Source: Sabellastarte sp. h YS-2021 (lineage: Eukaryota > Annelida > Polychaeta > Sabellida > Sabellidae). From it: a stretch of 64,000 bases of DNA. The notes beneath the pieces were generated by a model that worked only from the letters and a program-made list of their open reading frames with translations, was not told the DNA's origin and searched no databases. The stretch is from the NCBI GenBank assembly GCA_964017235.1, contig OZ024929.1, positions 161,619,609 to 161,683,608 on the forward strand, read 5' to 3'. The translations under genes and the position numbers were made by a program. Shown piece by piece: positions 1 to 10,270 of the stretch (position 1 is its first letter; each line of letters begins with the position of its first letter).

Positions 1-1285
1 TTCTTACTATAACATCTTTAATTAGAGGATTTTAATCAAATATGTTGTTCACATATTTCTTGATGAGCTGTGCCATAGCATATTCTCAGAGTTACAGTGT
101 CATAGCTAAGTCAGTAATAGGCTAATACCTAAATTGATAGTTAATATTTGAATAAATCACTTGTAACTACAAAAATATTGAATTGAGAGCATTTTTCTGA
201 AATATGTTGTTCGCCTTCTTTAGGACTGCAAAAATATTGAATTGAGAACATTTTGGTGAAATAAATTGTTCAACTACTTTTTTATGTTTGTGTCGGTGGC
301 AATTTTTAGCTGCAAAACTATTGAATTTAGAGTGTTTTTATGAAATATATTGATCACCTTCTTTTTTGAATAAATAACTTGTAACTACAAAGTTATTGAA
401 TTCAGAGTGCCTTTATGTTCACCTACTTTTTGATATACCATGTCAATTGTCAGAGATGTGTCTCAATAGCTAAGTGAGTAAAAGCTACATTGTTAGTTCA
501 CTGTTGGATAAATCACTTATAACTGCAGAAAAATTAAATTAAAATAATTTTTTGTGAAATACATACATTTTTCTCTCTACTACTTTTTTGATGTTCTGTG
601 TTGTGTAAAATTTACAAAGAGCTGTAGTTTCATAGCTGTCATATATATAACTACTTTGACATTTTGCCGTTCAGTACATCACTTTAACACTATTAAATTT
701 AAAGGATTTTCATTTTGTTGTTAATCTACTTCTTGATGATCTCTGTCATGGTATATTTTCAGAGCTATAGCTTCATAGCTAACTTAGTAACACATGTACC
801 TACTTTGACAATTCAGTTGTGGGCAAATATTTCAGCATTGTATGTTTATAGCTAATTGAGTAATATGTACTTTGACAGTTCATGATTGAATAAATTACTT
901 ATATGTATTTGCAAACATGTTGAATTAAAATAATTTTTGTGAAATACATACTCTCTACTACTTTTTGATGTTCTGTTTTGTGGAAAAATTTCAGAGCTGT
1001 AGTTCCATAGCTGAGTAATAACTACTTTGACATTGTGCCATTGAGTAAATCACTTTAACACTATTAAATTTAGAGAATTTTCTATTTTTTGTTCATCTAC
1101 TTCATGATAATCTCTGTCATGGCATATTTTCAGAGCTATAGAATATAAATCCATAGCTTGGTAATACCTACTTTGACAGTACAGCTTTAAGCATAATTTT
1201 CAGCACTGTCTGTCTATATCTGAGGAATGTTAATATGTACTTTGATAGTTCATGATTGAATCTATTATAACTGCAGAAATATTGA
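1..1285. repeat. Degenerate satellite monomers (about 160 bp)
   Basis: No gene is seen here. The stretch is made of poorly conserved copies of one unit of roughly 160 bp, recognisable from recurring pieces such as CTACTTTTTGATG, TTTCAGAGCTATAG, CATAGCTAAGTGAGTAA and ATAACTGCAGAAA. These pieces also occur, in the same order, in the cleaner arrays at 2040-3805 and 3806-5900, so this is an older relative of those arrays. DIRS copy A begins at its right edge. Confidence 0.75.
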
Positions 1286-1515
1286 TTTTATTGCGTTAAT
1301 ACATCCTATCCAATGGACAATATGCTAAACCGGTCCGCGCAGACCGGCCCGCCAAACACCAGAAAAAGACGTCCTGTGTTTCCACTGGCTGGCCGGTCCG
1401 TAGTACTGTGCACTCCCCAGATGGCGCCTTGTACTTCCTTCCTGTCTAGACAACCTGACGTCATAGCATCTTTTTCGTTTGGCGCGTGTACTGTGCGGAC
1501 GTGTTTTTTCATCAT
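1286..1515 (+). repeat. DIRS A left inverted terminal repeat
   Basis: Begins TTTTATTGCGTTAATAC and contains the palindromic stretch ACCGGTCCGCGCAGACCGG. It is the reverse complement, with few differences, of 18463-18687. The extreme end is also found in inverted form in the internal complementary region at 18308-18405, the diagnostic layout of DIRS elements. Confidence 0.85.
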
Positions 1516-1563
1516 CTCCAGAGTTTAAAGGAAAAGTGTTCATTATGACGGATTTTGAACGTT

Positions 1564-1602
1564 ATTATCTCCCGCCGGGCTTTAGCCCGGGAGGGAGATT
1601 AT
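1564..1602. other. Terminal hairpin of family 1 satellite element
   Basis: Arms ATTATCTCCCGCCGGGCT (1564-1581) and AGCCCGGGAGGGAGATTAT (1584-1602) pair over about 18 bases with a two-base loop and one or two mismatches. The same hairpin, slightly diverged, is found at 63613-63647. Confidence 0.75.
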
Positions 1603-2039
1603 GAAATGATGCCTGTGCGTGCGTGCGTGCGTGTGTGCGTGCGTTAGTTAGTCACGCAGATTCCTCCAAAACTACTACAGCTACAGATTTTTTGTAAATT
1701 AATTGTCCCAATGAATTTTCACGCCCTCGAAAATTTTTTTGGTTTTATGGACTTAGGCCTAAAGATAACTGAGTAATAGCTATCTTAGCTACTTGGAGTA
1801 AAGGGCTCATAACTCAAAAACTATTGCAGTTACAACTTTTTCTTCAAATATGTTGTTCAGCTACTTTGTCCTTAGCTATAAGATGGTACATAGTTTGGGT
1901 CCCATTGCATGCCATAAGTGAGTAATAGCTATTTTCTCATTTGTAGCTAAATAACAAAAGGAGTAAATGTCAAATATCTTCAAAAGTATTAGAGTTACAG
2001 AAATCTTTTCAAATATGTTGTTCATCTACTTTTTGGTAA

Positions 2040-3805
2040 GCTATCACATAGTAAAGTTTCAGACCTGTTGCACCTTGGATAGCTGAGTAATAGCTACTTT
2101 GAAATTCTGACTGTTGAGTAAAGCCATTGTAACTCCAAAACTATTGCAGTTAGAGTGTTTTCCTAAAATATGTTGTTCAGCTACTTTGTCCTTAGCTATA
2201 AGATGGTACATAGTTTGGGGTTCTATTGCATGCCATAAGTGAGTAATAGCTATTTTCTCATTTGTAGCTGGGGCCACGGTGGCAGAGTGGTAACACTCTC
2301 GCCTCCCACCTCTGCGGCCGGGGATCGATCCCCGTCATGGCCGTAAGTGGGAAAGCTGGTAGTTGCTTGCCGTTGGTCGGCAGTTTACAGTACACAACCC
2401 TAGCGAACTCTATGTACTGGTTTCCTCTGCCCTTCCAACTACCCGTCGTGATATGACCTGTACAGTGTTGAAAGCGACGTAAAACCCCAAATAAACAAAA
2501 TAAACAAATCATTTGTAGCTAAATAACAAAAGAAGTAAATGCCAAGTATCTTCAAAAGTATTACAGTTACAGAAATCTTTTCAAATATGTTATTCATCTA
2601 CTTTTGGGTAAGCTATCACATAATAAAGTTTCAGACCTGTTGCACCGTGGATAGCTGAGTAATAGCTACTTTGAAATTCCGACTGTTGAGTAAAGCCATT
2701 GTATCTCCAAAACTATTGCAGTTAGAGTGTTTTCCTAAAATATGTTGTTCAGCTACTTTGTCCTTAGCTATAAGATGGTACATAGTTTGGGGTTCTATTG
2801 CATGCCATAAGTGAGTAATAGCTATTTTCTCATTTGTAGCTAAATAACAAAAGAAGTAAATGCCAAATATCTTCAAAAGTATTAGAGTTACAGAAATCTT
2901 TTCAAATATGTTATTCATCTACTTTTGGGTAAGCTATCACATAGTTAAGTTTCAGACCTGTTGCACCATGGATAGCTGAGTAATAGCTACTTTCAAATTC
3001 CGACTGTTGAGTAAAGCCATTGTATCTCCAAAACTATTGCAGTTACAGTCTTTTCCTAAAATATGTTGTTCAGCTACTTTGTCCTTAGCTATAAGATGGT
3101 ACATAGTTTGGGGTTCTATTGCATGCCATAAGTGAGTAATAGCTATTTTCTCATTTGTAGCTAAATAACAAAAGAAGTAAATGTCAAATATCTTCAAAAG
3201 TATTAAAGTTAGTGAAATCTTTTCAAATATGTTGTCCATCTACTTTTTGGTAAGCTATCACATAGTAAAGTTTCAGACCTGTTGAACCTTTGATAGCTGA
3301 GTAATAGCTACTTTCAAATTCCGACGGTTGAGTAAAGCCATTGTAACTCCAAAACTATTGCAATTAGAGTGTTTTCCTAAAATATGTTGTTCAGCTACTT
3401 TGTCCTTAGCTATAAGATGGTACATAGTTTGGGGTTCTATTGCGTGCCATAAGTGAGTAATAGCTATTTTCTCATTTGTAGCTAAATAACAAAAGAAGTA
3501 AATGTCAAATATCTTCAAAAGTATTAAAGTTAGGGAAATCTTTTCAAATATGTTGTCCATCTACTTTTTGGTAAGCTATCACATAGTAAAGTTTCAGACC
3601 TGTTGAATCTTTGATAGCTGAGTAATAGCTACTTTGAAATTCTGACTGTTGAGTAAAGCCATTGTAACTCCAAAACTATTGCAGTTAGAGTGTTTGCCTA
3701 AAATATGTTGTTCAGCTACTTTGTCCTTAGCTATAAGATGGTACATAGTTTGGGGTTCTATTGCATGCCATAAGTGAGTAATAGCTATTTTCTCATTTGT
3801 AGCTA
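2040..3805. repeat. 321-bp tandem repeat (dimeric higher-order satellite)
   Basis: About four to five head-to-tail copies of a 321-bp unit; landmarks recur at 2631, 2952 and 3273. Each unit is itself two diverged subunits of about 160 bp. One carries AACTCCAAAACTATTGCAG and AGCTATAAGATGG, the other ATCTTCAAAAGTATT and AGCTATCACATAG. Each has the same order of pieces as the 133-bp monomers further right. Open frames on the minus strand recur once per unit and are by-products of the repeat. A SINE (2270-2508) interrupts the array. Confidence 0.9.
2270..2508 (+). mobile_element. tRNA-derived SINE with 12-bp target-site duplication
   Basis: The head has a pol III A-box-like segment (GGCAGAGTGGTAACAC) and a B box (GGGATCGATCCCCG) in tRNA-like spacing. 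The tail ends in an A-rich AATAAACAAAATAAACAAA. It is flanked by perfect 12-bp direct repeats TCATTTGTAGCT (2258-2269 and 2509-2520), which fixes both ends. The host sequence is the 321-bp satellite. A relative lies at 62975-63203. It encodes no protein. Confidence 0.92.
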
Positions 3806-5900
3806 ATTGAGAGCTTTCACTTGGTGAAGTTTCAGACCCTTAGCTAATTACTCACCTACTCAAAATGAGTAAATGCGAATTATCTCTAAAAGTATTGCAG
3901 ATAGCCAATTTTTCTCAACTCATTCACCTACTTTTGGAAGAGCTTTCACATGGTCAAGTTTCAGACCCGTAGCTAATTACTCAAAATGAGTAAATGCTAA
4001 TTATCTCTAAAAGTATTGCAGATAGCCAATTTTTCTCAAATAACTCATTCACCTACTTTTGGGAGAGCTTTCACTTGATGAAGTTTCAGACCTGTAGCTA
4101 ATTACTCACCTACTCAAAATGAGTAAATGCTAATTATCTCTAAAAGTATTGCAGATAGCCAATTTTTCTCAAATAACTCATTCACCTACTTTTGAGAGAG
4201 CTTTCACTTGGTGAAGTTTCAGACCTGTAGCTAATTATTCACCTACTCAAAATGAGTAAATGTGAATTATCTGTAAAAGTATTGCAGATAGCCAATTTTT
4301 CTCAAATAACTCTTTCACCTACTTTTGGAAGAGCTTTCACTTGGTGAAGTTTCACACCCGTAGCTAATTACTCACCTGCTCAAAATGAGTAAATGCGAAT
4401 CATCTCTAAAAGTATTGCAGATAGCCAATTTTTCTCAAATAACTCATTCACCTACTTTTCAGAGAGCTTTCACTTGGTGAAGTTTCAGACCTGTAGCTAA
4501 TTATTCACCTACTCAAAATGAGTAAATGCTAATTATCTCTAAAAGTATTGCAGATAGCCAATTTTTCTCAAATAACTCATTCACCTACTTTTGAAAGAGC
4601 TTTCACTTCATGAAGTTTCAGACCCGTAGCTAATTATTCACCTGCTGAAAATGAGTAAATGCTAATTATCTCTAAAAGTATTGCAGGTAGCCAATTTTTC
4701 TCAAATAACTCCTTCAGGTACTTTTGGAAGAGCTTTCACATGGTCAAGTTTCAGATCCGTAGCTAATTACTCACCTACTCAAAATGAGTAAATACGAATT
4801 ATCTCTAAAAGTATTGCAGATAGCCAATTTTCTCAAATAACTCGTTCATCTACTTTTGGGAGAGCTTTCACTTGGTAAAGTTTCAGACCCGTAGCTAATT
4901 ATTCACCTGCTGAAAATGAGTAAATGCTAATTATCTCTAAAAGTATTGCAGGTAGCCAATTTTTCTCAAATAACTCATTCATGTACTTTTGGGAGAGCTT
5001 TCACTTGGTGAAGTTTCAGACCCGTAGCTAATTGTTCACCTACTCAAAATGAGTAAATGCTAATTATCTCTAAAAGTATTGCGGATAGCCAATTTTTCTC
5101 ATATAACTCATTCGCCTACTTTTGGGAGAGCTTTCACTTGGTGAAGTTTCAGACCTGTAGCTAATTACTCACCTACTCAAAATGAGTAAATGCTAATTAT
5201 CTCTAAAAGGATTGCAGATAGCCATTTTTTGTCAAATAACTCATTCACCTACTTTTAGGAGAGCTTTCACTTGGTGAAGTTTCAGACCCATAGCTAATTA
5301 CTCACCTGCTCAAAATGAGTAAATGCTAATTATCTCTAAAAGTATTGCAGATAGCCAATTTTTCTCAAATAACTCATTCACCTACTTTTGGGAGAGCTTT
5401 CACATGGTGAAGTTTCAGCCCCATAGCTAATTACTCACCTGCTCAAAATGAGTAAATGCTAATTATCTCTAAAAGTATTGCAGATAGCCAATTTTTCTCA
5501 AATAACTCATTCATCTACTATTGGGAGAGCCATCACTTGGTGAAGTTTCAGACCCGTAGCTAATTATTCACCTACTCAAAATGAGTAAATGCTAATTATC
5601 CCTAGAAGTATTGCGGATAGCCTTCACATGGTGAAGTTCCAGACCCGTAGGTAATTACTCAGCTACTCAAAATGAGTAAATGCTAATTATCTCTAAAAGT
5701 ATTGCAGATAGCCAATTTTTCTCAAATAAGTCATTCACCTACTTTTGGGACAGCTTTCACTTGGTGAAGTTTCAGACCTGTAGCTAATTACTCACCTACT
5801 CAAAATAAGTAAATGCCTATTATCACTAAAAGTATTGCAGATAGCCAGTATTTCTCAAATAACTCATTCACCTACATTTTGGAGAAGTTTCACATGCTTA
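3806..5900. repeat. 133-bp satellite array, copy 1
   Basis: Around sixteen tandem units of about 133 bp, with occasional shortened units. Each contains GAGAGCTTTCACTTGGTG, AAGTTTCAGACC, TAGCTAATTACTCACC, AAATGAGTAAATGC and ATCTCTAAAAGTATTGCAG. The same satellite forms the body of the two elements at 51022-54537 and 58850-61510. No coding potential is seen. Confidence 0.92.
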
Positions 5901-7014
5901 AGTTTTTTTATGAATTTTTAAAATAAATTTTAATACATTAAAATTAATTAAATCATGCACTAAATCAATTATAACTTGAAAAGTACTGCATTTAGAGCAC
6001 TTTGTGCAAATATATTATGCAGCTACTTTTGGGTCAGCTATAACATAGTAAAATTTCAGACCTGTAGCTCATGGCATAGCTGAATAATAACTACTTTTAG
6101 GTTATCACTGTTGGGTAAATCACTTATAACTTGAAAACTTTTGCATTTACATTATTTAGTTTCAGTATGTTATTCACCTATTTTGAGGCAGCTATAACAT
6201 AGTAAAATTCCAGACCTGTGGCTCATTGCATAGCGGAGTAATAGCTACTTTGAAGTTCTTACTCAACACTAAATCATTTATAACTTGAAAAGTATTACAT
6301 TTAGAGCATTTTGTTAAAATATGTCATTCACCTACTTTTTCCGTAGCAACAACATGGTGAGTAACTTGGGTGTCTATCTGAATAGCTAAGTGAGTAATAG
6401 CTACTTTTGGGCTTTTCACTAACTTCCATCATGAGTAAAATCACTTGTAACTTGAAAACTATTGCATTTAGAGAATTTTGTGCAAATATGTTATTCACCT
6501 ACTTTTGGGTCAGCTATAACATACTAAAATTTCAGACCTCTAGCTCGTGCCATAGCTGAGTAATAGCTACTTTTGCCTTTGCCGGTGGATACATTTTGCA
6601 TCTGGCCACAGATGCATCCTTGGTCTAGTCTCTAAAAGTATTACAGGTGGGCAATTTCTTCTAAATAAGTCATTCACCTACTTTTGGGTGATCTACCACA
6701 TAGTGAAGTTGCAGAACTGTAGCTCTTTAGATGGCAGAGTAATAGCCACTAAAATAAGTAAATGTCTTGTATCTCTAAAAGTAGTACAGATAGGCTATTT
6801 CTTCTAAAGACGTGCTTCCCTACTTTGAGTTGATCTGCATAATGAAGTGGCAGAACTGTAGCTCTTTGGATGGCAAAGTAATAGCTACTAAAATGAGTAA
6901 ATGCCTTTTGTCTTTAAAAGTATTGCAATCAAACATTAAACTTGTCACTTCTACATGTGCCTCCATCTCGCAGGAAAATTTATATTCCACTATCTTTAGG
7001 ACATCTAATTTATA
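5901..7014. repeat. Diverged satellite monomers with an internal hairpin
   Basis: Units of about 150-170 bp related to the 133-bp and 321-bp repeats, recognisable from TATAACTTGAAAA, CAGACCTGTAGCTC and GAGTAATAGCTAC. At 6597-6616 there is a perfect 8-bp hairpin, TGCATCTG and CAGATGCA around the loop GCCA. It may mark the end of a separate element embedded in the array. Nothing coding is seen. Confidence 0.7.
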
Positions 7015-7028
7015 CGGCAGGAGATAAA

Positions 7029-8066
7029 TGCATGCGTCAGAATGCTTGTTTGCAAATATTTTAGAGTAGAAGGGTTATCTACATATCAAGCACGGATATA
7101 CGTTAAGAAATCTGCTGGAAACGCTCCCTAGTTGACTCAATTTAGTGTTGATGATAGGGCAGTAATCTACGAGATATATGAAGGCAGCCATTTTTTAGTT
7201 TCCTCCCATTCAACAATTGTGTTGTTAGGGGCAGATCGACAATATTAAGAAATATAATGGATATTCTTACAAGGTATTTTTATCCGTGTTTTTTGTTTGA
7301 ATGTACCTGCTGTAACCTTTCAGCTACAATCACCGTAGAAACGTCTTTTCTAGTACTACAAATAGAAATCACAGGAAACTTCAGTCTACGTAGTTTGGAT
7401 CACTGTAAAGAAGGAATTCCCCAAGCAAGAGATGCATTCTTCATCTTCAGAGCGCACTGGTACCGACTTCTCTGCTGTATAGCATCAGTCACACCAGCCT
7501 AGCTCGAGTATTTAGCATTTTTTCATCAGAAGCAAGAGATGAATTCTTCAGTTTCTTCAGAGTTAAGTCACTCTCAGTCCCACCCTTGTGGACCCGGCAT
7601 TTGTGTCGGTAATAAGGGCCAGGAAACTGGTTTGAGTGTACAGCCGGCTGAGAAGAAGAACCGACTTCAGACCGGCCAGGACTTTCATCAACACAGCGCA
7701 CTGGTCCAGGCTTCTCTGCATTTAAAGCATCAGCCGATCGGCCAGCTTAAAAGAACGCGACCTCTGACGTCATATCCAGTCAGCCAATCGCGTGTCCCTC
7801 CTACCAATTCACGAAGCTGGTCACGTGATTCACCGACTAGGTCACGAAGTTAATCACATGATTCACCGAACTAGAAGGTCGGAAGGGCATTCTTTGCACT
7901 CACTTCTACTCTGACTCCAGTTTTTAGTTCCTGAAATTCACCTCCAGCGCACTGGTACAGACTTTGCTACAGGCATCAGTCGACCAGTCAGCTCACTTTT
8001 ACTGTGATATAAGGAAAGAACGCGTCCAGTGAGAGCATCTCCCCGAAGTTGGTCACGTGATTGGTA
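7029..8066 (+). mobile_element. DIRS A gag-like remnant region
   Basis: A GC-richer stretch resuming DIRS copy A after the satellite element. Recurring phrases such as GCGCACTGGTCCAG and GCACTGGTACAGAC resemble the GCGCACTGGCCCAG and GCGCACTGGTCCAG repeats in the gag-like part of copy B (36950-37170). Several copies of GGTCACGTGATT also occur. The first 200 bases have no recognisable match. It is broken in many places and no product is proposed. Confidence 0.5.
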
Positions 8067-8130
8067 TCGAGACGATTCGCCCCAAAATCAAACTGGCACC
8101 AATTTACAAATAGACAACTCGCCCCATATT
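8067..8130 (+). repeat. Left inverted terminal region of the PHD element
   Basis: Holds two copies of the motif RAYTCGCCCCA (about 8074-8083 and 8115-8126), the inner one followed by TATTATG. Its partner is 10038-10101, where three copies lie on the opposite strand. The spacing suggests protein-binding repeats next to the terminus. Confidence 0.6.
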
Positions 8131-8562
8131 ATGTTTGGTATCAAATTAATCGGAGGAAAATACTTATTTTAACTTTCCTCATATAAATAACACCATTCAT
8201 ATCCTATCTACCCCATATACTGTAATAGTGCAAAGGTTTATTTTAATTTACTTCTGAGATTATAGAGAGATTAAGGTGCTTACTAAGTCACAATAGGATG
8301 GACTGCCTCAGTGTTAGTACAATTGGGAATATCAAAGAGAAGCTATGCTAATACATTAATAATAGGATTGTCCATGAATTGCCAATTGCTAAGGTAGGGT
8401 GAGAATTGATATTACTTATGTCCAATTATGGATTGGGTTTAATGAATTGTCAATTATGAAGGGATGGGGAGATGTTGGCATTGTTAATTGTTAATTGCAA
8501 CTGTTTTGGCAATTAGTGGCTAACAAATAGGACCACTGAGTAGTGGTGTCACAATATTTGTG

Positions 8563-8570
8563 TATAAAAG
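8563..8570 (+). promoter_or_regulatory. TATA box of the PHD-finger gene
   Basis: TATAAAAG followed by a G-run, 77 bases upstream of the first ATG (8647) of the PHD-finger reading frame. Position and sequence fit a pol II core promoter. No initiator could be singled out. Confidence 0.6.
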
Positions 8571-8646
8571 GGGGGATCAATTTCAGCAAAATCATTCAAG
8601 TCCTGTGTTTAGCACAGATGACATAGAAATTGGTTCAAGGGAAAAC

Positions 8647-9598
8647 ATGACTGATTTATGTGTAACTTGTACAAAGGTTGTCAGGCCAAGACAAGAGGCT
8701 ATCCAGTGTGATAGTTGTCATGGATGGCAACATAAAACCTGTGGGACAAATATTTCTAGAGATTTTTATAAACGTTTAGTGAAAAAGGAGGTTAATCTAG
8801 AGAACTGGCATTGCAGTATATGTTTAATTCCTAGAGCTGTAAGTATATTAATAATTTATTTTAATTAAATGAAGTTTAACAAATTAAAATGTTAGTGTAA
8901 TAATTAACAAATTTAATTAGAAAATTAAGTATCTTTTTAAAGTTTAAAATTTAACTGTTAATTTACGTTTAAATTTATTTGTTAAATTGATTGTAAAATT
9001 AATTTTAAATTTAATTTTTAATATTTTTTTAAATAATTTTCAAATTAAAAAAATAATTTTAAAATTAAAAAAAAAATTTTGTTTCGTTAAATTTTACTTT
9101 TACAAAAACTGATATTCTGTTACTTACTTTCAGGAATCTTTTCTCCCAACCACTGAGAGCACAAGGCTGAGTATAGACATCATGGACACAGTGGAGCCTT
9201 TCCTTAGAACAACTCTGTCTCAAACGGAGTCTGATGAGAACACTCCTCCAGATGGTTTGGAGCCTAATGTCCCTGCTCCACCAGAAGACATGGAATCTCA
9301 TGTCCCTGCTCCACCAGAAGACATGGAGTCTCATGTCCCTGCTCCACCAGAAGACATGGAATCTCATGTCCCTGCTCCACCAGAAGACATGGAATCTCAT
9401 GTCCCTGCTCCTCAGCAAGATGTCCCCAATGGACTTGTCAATGAGACTTATACAGTTGTGCACCCTGTCAATCAAACATTTCAAGTAGCTCCAACTGAGG
9501 AAGAGCCAGACATTAACTATACCCTTCCAAGAGGCAGAATTTGTCGCCATTCAAGCCCGGATGGTGAGACAAGAGACCTTAGAAAGATGTCAGCGTAA
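8647..9598 (+). CDS. PHD-like zinc-finger protein with 11-residue repeats, two exons
   Basis: Exon 1 is 8647-8838 and exon 2 is 9134-9598, joined across an AT-rich intron with GTAAGT and TTTCAG ends and phase 0, giving about 218 residues. Residues 1-64 hold a Cys/His pattern typical of PHD-like fingers: CVTC, then CDSC, WQHKTC and WHCSIC near the end. Exon 2 opens with a Ser/Thr-rich stretch and then four exact or near-exact copies of an 11-residue repeat VPAPPEDMESH. I chose the ATG at 8647 because it follows a TATA box and precedes the finger directly. PHD-like fingers usually bind histone tails or act as protein contacts. Here the finger probably belongs to a transposon product. A different frame just downstream (9561-9770) looks protein-like, so the C-terminus may be wrong because of a frame change or an unseen splice. 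Confidence 0.6.
9269..9412 (+). repeat. 33-bp coding minisatellite
   Basis: Four full 33-bp units (9269-9301, 9302-9334, 9335-9367, 9368-9400) and a partial fifth. Each encodes VPAPPEDMESH. The units differ only at a few silent positions, so the array expanded recently. It creates open frames on the other strand and in the +1 frame that are not genes. Confidence 0.9.
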
Positions 9599-9770
9599 AG
9601 AATACAGAATATTAAATGAAAAATTGATGGAACTCTGGGAACAATTCAATGCTGGGGATATTGGGGCCAAACAACTTCTCCGTGGCTGTGGTAAACTCTA
9701 CAGACCAATTTTCAAAAAGAGAGATCAAGATGAACTTGAACTAGAAGTTGCAGGGGAAGCAAGAGTGTAA
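9561..9770 (+). CDS. Possible continuation of the PHD-finger protein in another frame
   Basis: A 69-residue frame overlapping the end of exon 2, with a charged, helix-prone composition (ERCQRKEYRILNEKLMELWE and a GCGKLYRPIFKKRDQDELEL segment). It is unlike the repeat shadows nearby and ends shortly before the poly(A) signals. It may be the true C-terminal part of the PHD-finger protein, reached through a one-base frame change around 9540-9560 or through alternative splicing. I do not recognise the domain. Confidence 0.35.
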   Translation: MVRQETLERCQRKEYRILNEKLMELWEQFNAGDIGAKQLLRGCGKLYRPIFKKRDQDELELEVAGEARV

Positions 9771-9967
9771 CTGACTTAATGTTTATGATTATGGTTATTA
9801 TTAAGGTTTGTATGGTTTGTAACAATACTAATAAAAAGTGCTTTGTGTTTTTGTAGTGATAATAGATATTGCTTATTGCTGTAGTTGTTGTTATGGTTGT
9901 AGGAAAGTAGTTTTGTAGTGATAATAGACAGTGCTTGTTGTTGTTTGCTGTTGAAACCCATATTGCA

Positions 9968-9985
9968 AATAAATAAATAAATAAA
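9968..9985 (+). terminator. Clustered polyadenylation signals
   Basis: Overlapping AATAAATAAATAAATAAA about 200 bases after the last protein-like frame of the PHD element and before its right terminus. They would serve as the poly(A) signal for the plus-strand transcript. Confidence 0.5.
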
Positions 9986-10037
9986 AATGCTCAGTATTCT
10001 TTGTTGTAATAATATGTTAATAATTTTTATTGCACTA

Positions 10038-10101
10038 AAACCCAAAATCTGGGGCGAGTTGGCAGTTGGGGTGAGTTGGAATATGGGGCGAGTTGTCCCG
10101 A
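10038..10101 (-). repeat. Right inverted terminal region of the PHD element
   Basis: Reads TGGGGCGAGTTGGCAG, TGGGGTGAGTTGG and TGGGGCGAGTTGTCCCGA in series. These are the inverted counterparts of the motifs at 8067-8130. The LINE 3' end abuts it directly. Confidence 0.6.
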
Positions 10102-10270
10102 CTATTGTTATTGGCTATTGTTAGTAACTATCTTAAAGCATATTGTAAATATTTGATCCCAAGTGTTTGCGTTCAGATTCAATTTCAGATCATCAGACCA
10201 TTTTCCTTTTAACGCCAAATTGCAACTCTGGTTAACCATGTGAGTATAGTACCATTTTGAGCCAGGTTTA

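Larger units (their letters stand above)
1564..7028 (+). mobile_element. Hairpin-headed satellite element, family 1
   Basis: A non-coding element whose left end is a near-perfect hairpin (1564-1602), followed by a GTGCGTGC microsatellite (1613-1646) and a long tandem-repeat body. The sequence CGGCAGGAGATAA at 7015-7027 is an inverted copy, with one mismatch, of the left hairpin arm TTATCTCCCGCCG, so I take about 7028 as the right end. A second member with the same hairpin and microsatellite order starts at 63613. The layout resembles non-autonomous Helentron-related elements (HINEs) and the tandem-core elements known from bivalves, but no target-site signature could be fixed. It lies inside DIRS copy A. 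Confidence 0.6.
8067..10101 (+). mobile_element. Inverted-repeat element carrying a PHD-finger gene
   Basis: The ends are imperfect inverted repeats: TCGAGACGATTCGCCCCA at 8067 and, read on the opposite strand from 10101, TCGGGACAACTCGCCCCA. A subterminal motif CAACTCGCCCCA recurs on both sides (about 8114 on the left, two further copies at 10050-10075 on the right). Inside are a TATA box, a two-exon reading frame with a PHD-like zinc finger, and clustered AATAAA signals. This is the layout of a cut-and-paste DNA transposon, but no transposase core is visible. PHD-like fingers of this type are known to me from invertebrate MULE-like proteins, so a non-autonomous MULE relative is one possibility. 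No clear target-site duplication was found; the right flank is occupied by a LINE. Confidence 0.6.

Noticed and set aside
2270-2360. Possible tRNA gene
   Set aside because: A and B boxes are present, but no acceptor stem could be paired and the sequence continues into a SINE body and tail with target-site duplications.
2631-3560. Three similar minus-strand 95-codon open frames spaced 321 bases apart
   Set aside because: They repeat with the satellite period, carry satellite words only and have no recognisable domain. They are by-products of the array.
3806-5900. CRISPR-like look of regularly spaced repeats
   Set aside because: Whole 133-bp units are repeated without unique spacers, and the context is eukaryotic; this is a satellite.
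9065-9550. 161-codon minus-strand open frame with repeated residues
   Set aside because: It is the antisense shadow of the 33-bp coding minisatellite and the AT-rich intron of the PHD-finger gene.
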